Origin: Ectothiorhodospiraceae bacterium
GTDB lineage: Bacteria; Pseudomonadota; Gammaproteobacteria; Nitrococcales; AK92
Direction of reading: 5' to 3'
Length of the DNA stretch: 5,745 nt
Assembly: GCA_029263635.1 (NCBI GenBank)
Contig: JAJUFY010000150.1
Span: forward strand, 1-5,745
Shown here in pieces: positions 1-5,745 of the stretch. The stretch's first letter is position 1; every line of letters starts with the position of its first letter. A program made the position numbers and the translations under genes. The notes below the pieces were generated by a model. It searched no databases. It was given only the letters and a program-made list of their open reading frames with translations, and had not been told where the DNA came from.

Positions 1-673
<673 letters not shown>

Positions 674-771
674 AGCTGCATCCTCGCTGTGATGGCTGCG
701 CGGCCTTGCGGCCGTCCTTGGGCCGGCCCCGTGACGGCGGACGGCTGGCGTGTTTGACTAAGACTAACCCC

Positions 772-789
772 GTTTACGTTAACGTCAAC
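772..789 (-). promoter_or_regulatory. LiuR-like palindromic operator and -35 region upstream of mmsA
   Basis: GTTTACGTTAACGTCAAC is an 18-bp inverted repeat centred between 780 and 781. Only one pair of nine mismatches (775/786), and the inner ACGTTAACGT is perfect. It resembles, from memory, the TTTACGT-type palindromes bound by LiuR, the MerR-family regulator of branched-chain amino acid catabolism in beta- and gammaproteobacteria. On the minus strand it contains TTGACG (788-783), a near-consensus -35. A -10 is not clear: TAGTCT (766-761) at 16-bp spacing is the best of several weak candidates. The site lies about 100 bp upstream of the mmsA start, and valine degradation is an expected LiuR target. 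The regulator's identity is inferred; no regulator gene is in the window. Confidence 0.5.
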
Positions 790-904
790 TTGTGGCCGCC
801 ATGCCTCCCAGGGAACTGTCCGTGCGGCGCTGCCTTCGGCAAAGGCCTGCCGGCCCGGCCTCCCACGGCGGAGGCCACCGAAACATCCGGCCTATCGCGT
901 TGAC

Positions 905-937
905 GCGCCCTGGCCGAAGGCTTCCTGTCCAGGGCGC
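905..937 (-). terminator. Hairpin after the ligase gene, possible operon terminator
   Basis: A perfect 9-bp inverted repeat, GCGCCCTGG (905-913) and CCAGGGCGC (929-937), encloses a 15-nt loop and starts 8 nt after the TGA stop of the last transporter-operon gene. The stem is GC-rich, but no T-run follows it on the minus strand, so it is not a textbook intrinsic terminator. It may act with Rho or protect the 3' end of the message. The rest of the 674-945 gap holds no credible gene. It also contains the mmsA operator region and a minor 5-bp hairpin at 701-714 in the likely mmsA leader. Confidence 0.45.
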
Positions 938-945
938 ACAGCCGC

Positions 946-2181
946 TCAATCGTGCTTGCGCTGGTCGTCGATCACCTTCCCGTCGTTGGCAAGCTCGCCC
1001 GGCGCGACCAGGCGCACCTCGCCGCGCAGCTTGCAGACCTCGCGGATGCTCTCGGTGATGGCGGCCTCCAGGCCTTCGGCCGGCTGTGCGGTCTCGCAGT
1101 AGAGCGTCATCACGTCGTTGTCATGCTCGCGGGTAACCACCAGCCGCGCCCGCACCAGCTCGGCATGGCGGCGGACGACGTCGTTGACCTGCGAGGGATG
1201 CACGAACATGCCGCGCACCTTGGTGGTCTGATCGGCCCGGCCCAGCCAGCCCTTGATCCGCATGTTGGTGCGGCCGCAGGGGCTCACGCCGGAGAGCACT
1301 GCCGACAAATCGCCGGTGGCGAACCGGATCAGCGGGTACTCGGGATTGAGCACGGTCACCAGCACCTCGCCGACCTCGCCCTCCGGCACCGGCTCTCCGG
1401 TCCCGGGACGGACGATCTCGACGATCACGCCCTCGTCCACCACCAGGCCTTCGCGCGCCTCGGTCTCGTAGGCGATCAGTCCCAGATCGGCAGTGCCGTA
1501 GCACTGGTAGAGCTCGATGCCGCGCGCCTGCAGCCGCTCGCGCAGCGATGTCGGCAACGGCTCGCCGGTGACCAGCCCCTTGCGCAGGCTGCTGACGTCC
1601 TCGCCCAGTTCGTCGGCCTTCTGCAGGATGATGTTGAGGAAGGACGGTGTGCCGGTGTAGCCGACCGGACGCAGATCGGCGATCGCCCGCACCTGCAGCT
1701 CGGTCTGGCCGACTCCGGCCGGGAACACCGGGCAGCCCAGCGCCTCGGCGCCGGCTTCGAACATGTGGCCGGCCGGCGTGAAGTGATAGGCGAAGGTGTT
1801 GTGCACCAGCTCGCCGCGCCGGAAACCGGCGGCGTGCATGGCGCGGGCGAAGCGCCAGTAATCGGGCGTGCGGGCCTGCGGCTCGTAGATCGGCCCCGGC
1901 GACTGGAATACTCGCGCCAGCTCGCCGAGCGGCACCGTGGTCAGGCCGCCGAAAGGCGGCCGCTCCTTTTGCCGCTCGGTCAGCTCGCTCTTGCGCAGCA
2001 CGGGCAGCCTGGCCAGCGCCTCGCGGGTGGTGATCGCAGCCGGCTCGAACTCCGCCAGCACTTCCGCGAAGTGCGGGGAACGGCTCTTGGCGATGTTCAG
2101 CAGCCGTGGCAACTCCTGAGCCATGGCCTTGCTGCGGTCGGTGGCCGAGCGGGTTTCCAGTGCGTCGTAGTACTCCGTCAT
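946..2181 (-). CDS. PaaK-like adenylate-forming protein (phenylacetate-CoA ligase family), degenerate P-loop
   Basis: This cytoplasmic protein of 411 residues is close to the usual 410-440 of the phenylacetate-CoA ligase / coenzyme F390 synthetase group. Members activate a carboxylic acid with ATP to an acyl-adenylate and then usually form the CoA thioester. Visible motifs are YQCYGTADLG (about 225-234, A5-like), RFATGDLS (286-293, A7 with the ribose-binding Asp), GWLGRADQTTKVRGMFVHPS (311-330, A8 hinge) and NDGKVIDDQRK (399-409), where K402 could be the C-terminal catalytic Lys. The phosphate-binding loop (A3, normally SSGTTGxPK-like) is replaced by FQSPGPIYEP at about 92-101, so activity and chemistry are uncertain. 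The ATG at 2179-2181 is preceded by AGGAA (2189-2193) with 7 nt spacing. The gene begins 13 bp after livF and is almost certainly co-transcribed, which suggests action on the imported compound. The substrate cannot be assigned. It could also be a non-CoA adenylating enzyme or an inactive homologue. Confidence 0.85.
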   Translation of the reverse strand: MTEYYDALETRSATDRSKAMAQELPRLLNIAKSRSPHFAEVLAEFEPAAITTREALARLPVLRKSELTERQKERPPFGGLTTVPLGELARVFQSPGPIYEPQARTPDYWRFARAMHAAGFRRGELVHNTFAYHFTPAGHMFEAGAEALGCPVFPAGVGQTELQVRAIADLRPVGYTGTPSFLNIILQKADELGEDVSSLRKGLVTGEPLPTSLRERLQARGIELYQCYGTADLGLIAYETEAREGLVVDEGVIVEIVRPGTGEPVPEGEVGEVLVTVLNPEYPLIRFATGDLSAVLSGVSPCGRTNMRIKGWLGRADQTTKVRGMFVHPSQVNDVVRRHAELVRARLVVTREHDNDVMTLYCETAQPAEGLEAAITESIREVCKLRGEVRLVAPGELANDGKVIDDQRKHD

Positions 2182-2194
2182 TTACAGCTTCCTG

Positions 2195-3016
2195 TTACAA
2201 CCAGCGCTTGCGGCGCTTGTAGGACTTGAGATTCTTGAAGGACCGGCGCTCCTCGCTGCCACCGAGGTACGAGGCCTTGACGTCCTCGTTGTTCATCAGC
2301 TCCTCCTGGCTGCCATCCAGCACGATCTTGCCGTTTTCCATGATGTAGCCGTAGGACGCAAGCCGCAGCGCCCAATTGGCGTTCTGCTCGACCAGCAGCA
2401 TGGTCAGCCCCTGCTCGCGGTTGATGGTCTCGATGATGCCGAACACCTCTTTCACCAGCAGCGGGGAGAGGCCCATGGAGGGCTCGTCGAGCAGCAGCAT
2501 TTTCGGCCGCGCCATCAGCGCTCGGCCGATGGCGAGCATCTGCTGCTCGCCGCCGGACAGATAGCCGGCCAGGCCCTGGGCGCGCTCGCGCAGCCGCGGG
2601 AAGTAATCGAACACCATGTCGATATCGGCCCGCACCTGCTTGTCCTTGCGGGTGAAGGCACCCAGGCGCAGGTTCTCGAGCACCGTCATGTCTTCCACCA
2701 CCCGCCGGCCTTCCATCACCTGGAAAATCCCTTTGCGGACGATTTCTTCCGGCGGCCGGTTGCTGATGGTTTCGCCGAGGAAACCGACGCTGCCGCGGGT
2801 GATCTCGCCGTCCTCGGTCTTGAGCAGGCCGGAAACGGCCTTTAATAAGGTCGTCTTGCCGGCGCCGTTGGCGCCCAGCAGCGCGGCGATCTGGCCCTGC
2901 CGCACCTCCAGGCTGACGCCCCGCAGCACCAGGATCACGTCGGTGTAGACCACCTCGATGTTGTTGACCGACAGCACCGTGGCAGGGGCAGCCAGTTGCT
3001 CAGCGGCTTGCGACAT
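2195..3016 (-). CDS. livF: Branched-chain amino acid-type ABC transporter ATP-binding protein LivF
   Basis: This 273-residue ATPase subunit of a HAAT/Liv importer acts on the cytoplasmic face of the membrane with LivG, LivH and LivM. It shows Walker A GANGAGKTT (48-56), Q-loop Gln at about 99 (GIFQVMEGR, the LivF-typical context), ABC signature LSGGEQQM (153-160), Walker B MLLLDEPSMGLSP with catalytic E178 (173-185), and LLVEQNANWAL (207-217). In the last motif Gln replaces the usual switch His, as is normal for LivF. The body matches LivF, but the protein is longer than the roughly 235-residue E. coli form. It has about 12 extra N-terminal residues and a basic C-terminal tail (SFKNLKSYKRRKRWL, 259-273). 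GGAGG (3026-3030) lies 9 nt from the chosen ATG. The gene follows the binding-protein gene after a 58-bp gap holding a strong hairpin, and is 13 bp before the ligase-like gene. All ATPase motifs are intact. Confidence 0.95.
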   Translation of the reverse strand: MSQAAEQLAAPATVLSVNNIEVVYTDVILVLRGVSLEVRQGQIAALLGANGAGKTTLLKAVSGLLKTEDGEITRGSVGFLGETISNRPPEEIVRKGIFQVMEGRRVVEDMTVLENLRLGAFTRKDKQVRADIDMVFDYFPRLRERAQGLAGYLSGGEQQMLAIGRALMARPKMLLLDEPSMGLSPLLVKEVFGIIETINREQGLTMLLVEQNANWALRLASYGYIMENGKIVLDGSQEELMNNEDVKASYLGGSEERRSFKNLKSYKRRKRWL

Positions 3017-3025
3017 TTATTCATG

Positions 3026-3030
3026 CCTCC
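3026..3030 (-). promoter_or_regulatory. Ribosome binding site of livF
   Basis: GGAGG on the minus strand, 9 nt before the ATG at 3014-3016. Another ATG (3022-3024) lies nearer but in a different frame. It opens a frame beginning MNKCRKPL with no family features, and its 1-nt spacing from the GGAGG makes it an unlikely start. Confidence 0.75.
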
Positions 3031-3041
3031 GTTCGGCAGGA

Positions 3042-3064
3042 CGCGGGCGGCACAGCCGCCCGCG
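3042..3064 (-). repeat. Intercistronic hairpin between the binding-protein gene and livF
   Basis: A perfect 10-bp inverted repeat, CGCGGGCGGC (3042-3051) and GCCGCCCGCG (3055-3064), with a 3-nt loop, starts 10 nt after the TAA stop of the binding-protein gene. No T-run follows in the direction of transcription. Such stems downstream of abundant periplasmic binding proteins are known to block 3' exonucleases or cause partial termination, giving more binding protein than ATPase. That role is inferred here. Confidence 0.7.
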
Positions 3065-3074
3065 CCGCCCGTTC

Positions 3075-4322
3075 TTACCAGCCCAGCCAATCGTCGCGGC
3101 GCGGCAGTTCGACCGTGCCGAGGTTCTCCAGACTGGGATTGCCGTCGTTCCACTTGTTGCGATATACCACCACCGAGGTGGTGCCCAGGTGGTTTTCCGG
3201 CGTGAAGGTATGCGGCAGGCACACGCCCTCCAGCCCGCCCGGCACGTGATCCTTCATGGTCTCCAGCGCCGCCTTGATGCTCGGCCCGGTGATCTCGCCG
3301 GCCTTGGCCGCGATCTGCATGGCGTCGCGCATCAGGAACACCGAGCAGACACCCCGCACGTAGTGCAGAGTGCGCGCCTGCTGGCCCGACGGATCGGAGA
3401 TCTTGGAGACCTCGCGCACGATCTTCATGCCCGGCACGTCGGCGTCCCACAGCGGCACGCTGCCCGGGAACAGCACGCCGTCACCGGCCTTGCCGGCCGC
3501 CGGCGCCGAGGCCTGGTCGAAGCCCCAGACGTTGGAGAGGAACTGCACGTCGGTACCCACCGTCTCGCAGGATTTCAGCACCGAGATGTTGGAGCCCGCG
3601 GTGTTGGCGAGGTAGGCGTAGTTGGCGCCGGACTGCTTGAGCGAGAGGCACTGGGCCTTGAAATCCCCCGGCTTCAGCGAGAACACGATGGACGGCAGCA
3701 CCTGGAAACCGATTTCCTCGGCGTAGGCCGCACAACCGGCCTTGGGCGCGTTCGGATACGGATGGTTGTCGCCCATGTGCACGAACTTCGGCTTGCCCTG
3801 GCCGCCCTTGCTCTCCCAATCCTGCTTGGCCCAGTTCACCAGCGCCCGACAGCCGTCGGTGTAGGTCGGGCCATAGAAGAAGTTATAGGGCGCCCCGGTC
3901 TGGATGTGCGGCGACTTTCCGGTCGGGTCGGTGAGATGCCCCGAGTACGAGGCCGAGATGAACGGGATCTGGTCCTGCGCCACGAAACGCACCAGCGCCT
4001 CGGTGTCGGCCGTGCCCCAGCCCAGGACGGCGACCGGCTTCAGCCGGCTGGTCCAGCCCTTGTAGGTGGCGATGGCGCGCGGCGTCGCATAGGCGTAGTC
4101 CACCGTCTCGCGGCGGATCATGCGGCCGTCGACGCCGCCGTTCTTGTTGATGTACTCGATGGTGTCCTCGATCCCCTGCCCATAGGGCTGGCCGACGTCC
4201 GAGGTTGGACCGGTGTATGTGGCCAGATGGCCGACCGGAATTTCTGCGGCTGCCTGCGCGCCGGCCGCAGCCAGCCCGAGTGCTATGGCCGATGCAACCG
4301 TAACGGCTGTCCTTTTCGACAT
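3075..4322 (-). CDS. Periplasmic substrate-binding protein of a branched-chain amino acid-type ABC importer
   Basis: A protein of 415 residues in the type I periplasmic binding protein family of Liv-type importers (Peripla_BP_6). It captures the ligand in the periplasm and delivers it to the LivH/LivM channel. The N-terminus is a clear Sec signal: MSKR, a hydrophobic Ala/Leu core to about residue 20, and cleavage near AQA/AA (24-26). The mature protein starts with EIPVGHLATYTGPTSDVGQP, the usual first strand and ligand loop. GIEDTIEYINKNGGVDGRMI (50-69) is the family's INxxGGVxGRxI signature, and RFVAQDQIPFISASYSG (112-128) is the next typical segment. It is somewhat larger than LivJ/LivK (about 345-350 mature residues). 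Six cysteines occur (158, 197, 225, 252, 326, 368), so disulfides are possible. An in-frame extension reaches 4541 but would overlap livM and lacks family features. AGGAGG at 4331-4336, 8 nt before the chosen ATG, and the signal peptide fix the start. Ligand identity cannot be read from the sequence. Confidence 0.93.
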   Translation of the reverse strand: MSKRTAVTVASAIALGLAAAGAQAAAEIPVGHLATYTGPTSDVGQPYGQGIEDTIEYINKNGGVDGRMIRRETVDYAYATPRAIATYKGWTSRLKPVAVLGWGTADTEALVRFVAQDQIPFISASYSGHLTDPTGKSPHIQTGAPYNFFYGPTYTDGCRALVNWAKQDWESKGGQGKPKFVHMGDNHPYPNAPKAGCAAYAEEIGFQVLPSIVFSLKPGDFKAQCLSLKQSGANYAYLANTAGSNISVLKSCETVGTDVQFLSNVWGFDQASAPAAGKAGDGVLFPGSVPLWDADVPGMKIVREVSKISDPSGQQARTLHYVRGVCSVFLMRDAMQIAAKAGEITGPSIKAALETMKDHVPGGLEGVCLPHTFTPENHLGTTSVVVYRNKWNDGNPSLENLGTVELPRRDDWLGW

Positions 4323-4330
4323 TCCCTTCT

Positions 4331-4336
4331 CCTCCT
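4331..4336 (-). promoter_or_regulatory. Strong ribosome binding site of the binding-protein gene
   Basis: AGGAGG on the minus strand, 8 nt before the ATG at 4320-4322, within a purine-rich run. It decides the start at the signal peptide against the longer in-frame reading that enters livM. It is a better match than the sites of the neighbouring genes, fitting high expression of a binding protein. Confidence 0.8.
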
Positions 4337-4341
4337 GATGC

Positions 4342-4382
4342 GCCCGGTGGTCCGGGCTGTTGTGCGGGCGGCGGCGCCGCCC
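4342..4382 (-). repeat. Two adjacent GC-rich hairpins in the livM/binding-protein gap
   Basis: The first is GCCCGG-TGGT-CCGGGC (4342-4357), a 6-bp perfect stem with a 4-nt loop ending 5 nt from the ribosome binding site. The second is GGGCGGC-GGC-GCCGCCC (4366-4382), a 7-bp perfect stem with a 3-nt loop. A weaker 6-bp stem (GCTGCA/TGCAGC, 4401-4421, 9-nt loop) lies further upstream. The whole noncoding gap is 4323-4443 (121 bp), the longest inside the operon. No T-run and no convincing promoter were seen. A role in RNA processing or 5' protection of the downstream message is inferred. Confidence 0.6.
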
Positions 4383-4443
4383 CTGGCTTCTTACAAAGCG
4401 GCTGCACGAACTCCCTGCAGCACTCGGAACAACGTCGATACGG

Positions 4444-5508
4444 TCAATAGGAAAACGGGTACAGCTTCCAGTAAGCCTTGATCTGCTTCCAGCGGTGAGC
4501 AAGGCCGTCCGGCTCGAAAACCAGGAACAGCACGATGGCAAGCCCGATGGCCATCTCCTTGAGATAGCTCACTCCTCGCTCCAGGCCCGGCAGGTAGCCG
4601 CCGACCACCTTCATGGTGCCGTCCATCACCTCCGGCAGCAGCACCATGAAGGCAGTGCCCATCAGCGTGCCCATCACTGAGCCAAGTCCGCCAATGATGA
4701 TCATGGCGAGGAACTGGATAGATAACAGGATGGTGATGCCTTCGGCTGACACAAAGCCGAGATAGTGGCCGAACAGCGCACCGCCGACCCCGGCATAGAA
4801 CGAGGACACGCCGAAGGCGAGGATGCGGTACTTGGTGAGGTTGATGCCCATGATCTCGGCCGAGAGGTAGTGGTCGCGTACCGCCACGAAGGCGCGGCCG
4901 TCGCGCGAGCGCAGCATGTTGGTGCCGGCCAGGTACATCACCACCACGAAGGCCAGGACGATGTAGAAATAGCTCTTATCGGTGTCGAAGCTGAAGCCGA
5001 ACAAAGTAAGCGGCGGCGCCAGCGAACCGGCAGACCCGCCGCTAAACCAGTCGGCACGATTGAAAAAGTCTTCCAGGATGAACTGCGCCGCCAGCGTGGC
5101 GATGGCGAGATACAGCCCCTTGATGCGCGCCGCCGGAATGCCGACCACCATGCCCACCGCCGTGGTCATGAGCCCCGCCAGCGGGATCGCCAGGATCACC
5201 GGGATGCCGAAGTTGTTGGAAATCCAGGCCGAGGCGAAGGCGCCGAAGCCGAAGAAAGCCGCGTGCCCGAGCGAGATCTGGCCGGTGAAGCCGACCAGGA
5301 TGTTGAGCCCCAGCGCGGCGATGCCGTAGTAGCCGATCTGGATCAGCAGGTTGGTGAAATAGGCATCGAACACCTGCGGCACAATGAGCAGGATGATCAG
5401 CCCGGCGATGGCGAAATTGCGCGACATCGGTGTCGGGAAGATCGTGGTGTCGGCCTTGTAGGTGGTGCGGAATTCACCGCACCGCATGCTGTCGGCTGAA
5501 AGCGCCAT
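4444..5508 (-). CDS. livM: Branched-chain amino acid-type ABC transporter permease LivM
   Basis: A 354-residue inner-membrane permease that forms the translocation path with LivH. Hydrophobic segments occur at about residues 32-47, 53-75, 82-99, 103-126, 131-148, 179-196, 229-250, 257-277 and 317-333. Family motifs include LNILVGFTGQISLGHAAFFG (68-87), GIPAARIKGLYLAIATLA (123-140) and the cytoplasmic coupling loop AVRDHYLSAEIMGINLTKYR (209-228) that contacts the ATPases. LAMIIIGGLGSVMGTLMG (267-284) and FEPDGLAHRW (331-340) are also typical. A roughly 30-residue hydrophilic N-terminus precedes the first membrane segment. Its GEFRTTYKADTTIFPT stretch looks conserved in this subfamily (from memory), so the first ATG was preferred over an internal Met at 28. 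The ribosome binding site AGGGGG (5517-5522) overlaps the TAG stop of the upstream permease gene and lies 8 nt before the ATG, so translational coupling with livH is likely. Confidence 0.95.
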   Translation of the reverse strand: MALSADSMRCGEFRTTYKADTTIFPTPMSRNFAIAGLIILLIVPQVFDAYFTNLLIQIGYYGIAALGLNILVGFTGQISLGHAAFFGFGAFASAWISNNFGIPVILAIPLAGLMTTAVGMVVGIPAARIKGLYLAIATLAAQFILEDFFNRADWFSGGSAGSLAPPLTLFGFSFDTDKSYFYIVLAFVVVMYLAGTNMLRSRDGRAFVAVRDHYLSAEIMGINLTKYRILAFGVSSFYAGVGGALFGHYLGFVSAEGITILLSIQFLAMIIIGGLGSVMGTLMGTAFMVLLPEVMDGTMKVVGGYLPGLERGVSYLKEMAIGLAIVLFLVFEPDGLAHRWKQIKAYWKLYPFSY

Positions 5509-5520
5509 GTCCCCTGCCCC

Positions 5521-5745
5521 CTAGATCCGCTCGATGTCTTTGGTGCCGAACAGGCCGTACGGCCGGATCATCAGGATGATCACCAGTACGTAGAACGGCG
5601 CGATGTTGTAGAGGTTGCCCCAGTGCAGCCACTCGCCGTCGACGAACTGCGCGACGTCCACCAGCACGCCGATGATCAGGCCGCCGATGAGGGCGCCGAT
5701 GATGGAAGCCAGCCCGCCGAGGCTGGCGGCCGGGAAGACCTTGAG
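5521..5745 (-). CDS. livH: Branched-chain amino acid-type ABC transporter permease LivH, C-terminal fragment
   Basis: This is the last 74 codons and TAG stop of a gene that enters from beyond the window, about a quarter of the usual 290-300 residues. The fragment reads LKVFPAASLGGLASIIGAL at its start, matching the LivH GGLxSxxGAxxGG segment. It continues through a membrane helix (IGGLIIGVLVDVAQF), a short hydrophilic loop and a final helix (IAPFYVLVIILMI), and ends RPYGLFGTKDIERI, the typical RPxGLFG end of LivH-type permeases. It pairs with LivM in the inner membrane. Only 12 bp separate its stop from the livM start, so the two are co-transcribed. The missing LivG ATPase gene would be expected further upstream. 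Confidence 0.92.
   Translation of the reverse strand, partial: LKVFPAASLGGLASIIGALIGGLIIGVLVDVAQFVDGEWLHWGNLYNIAPFYVLVIILMIRPYGLFGTKDIERI

Noticed and set aside
952..2229. Plus-strand open frame of 425 codons
   Set aside because: Antisense to the complete PaaK-like gene. It is rich in His, Arg, Ala, Gly and Gln with no recognisable motif. High GC at third positions removes stops from the opposite strand.
2404..2409. Loss of the switch histidine in LivF as a sign of inactivation
   Set aside because: The LLVEQN form with Gln at this place is usual for LivF, and the Walker A, signature and Walker B motifs are intact.
4323..4443. Internal promoter before the binding-protein gene
   Set aside because: TTGACC (4442-4447) resembles a -35, but no acceptable -10 lies at 16-18 bp, so I did not list a promoter.
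2958..4481. Plus-strand open frame of 507 codons
   Set aside because: Antisense to the binding-protein gene, which has a signal peptide, family motifs and a strong ribosome binding site. The plus-strand product has an Arg/His-rich, low-information composition.
4323..4541. In-frame 73-residue N-terminal extension of the binding protein
   Set aside because: It would overlap livM by about 98 nt, is Arg/Ser/Cys-rich without a signal peptide, and contains the ribosome binding site and hairpins of the shorter start.
4765..5499. Plus-strand open frame of 244 codons
   Set aside because: Antisense to livM. The product is a charged Glu/Arg/His-rich sequence with no family features.

Overview
The window suggests a high-GC proteobacterium, probably beta- or gammaproteobacterial. 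Third codon positions are strongly G/C, so long open frames run antisense to every gene. The gene order resembles amino-acid and organic-acid uptake loci in those classes, and the only promoter-like operator looks like a LiuR-type site, a regulator known from those classes. This placement is an inference. All real genes lie on the minus strand, so transcription runs from high to low coordinates.

Region 5745-946 is a compact five-gene operon for a branched-chain-amino-acid-type (HAAT/Liv) ABC importer. In transcription order it holds the 3' end of a LivH-type permease (5745-5521), a LivM-type permease (5508-4444), a periplasmic substrate-binding protein (4322-3075), a LivF-type ATPase (3016-2195) and a PaaK-like adenylate-forming (acyl-CoA ligase family) protein (2181-946). 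Spacing is 12 bp (livH/livM), 121 bp (livM/binding protein), 58 bp (binding protein/livF) and 13 bp (livF/ligase). The two longer gaps hold strong GC-rich hairpins, so the binding-protein message is bracketed by structure. The second ATPase (LivG) and most of LivH are not in the window; they would be expected beyond 5745. A 9-bp-stem hairpin with no U-tract follows the ligase gene.

Region 945-674 (272 bp) is noncoding. It contains the operon's 3' hairpin and the upstream region of the last gene, including the near-perfect palindrome GTTTACGTTAACGTCAAC (772-789), which overlaps a TTGACG -35-like hexamer on the minus strand.

Region 673-1 is the first 224 codons of a CoA-acylating methylmalonate-semialdehyde dehydrogenase (mmsA; valine, and in some organisms thymine or inositol, catabolism), cut by the window edge.

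Together, the importer brings a small carboxylate or amino-acid-like ligand across the inner membrane, and the co-transcribed ligase-family protein may act on the same compound. The transported substrate cannot be read from the sequence. A classical BCAA is only one option, and the ligase suggests an organic or aromatic acid. No mobile element, tRNA, rRNA or CRISPR array was seen. The locus is mostly a known type. The points worth following up are the degenerate ATP-binding loop of the ligase-like protein, the hairpin-bracketed binding-protein gene and the LiuR-like operator.
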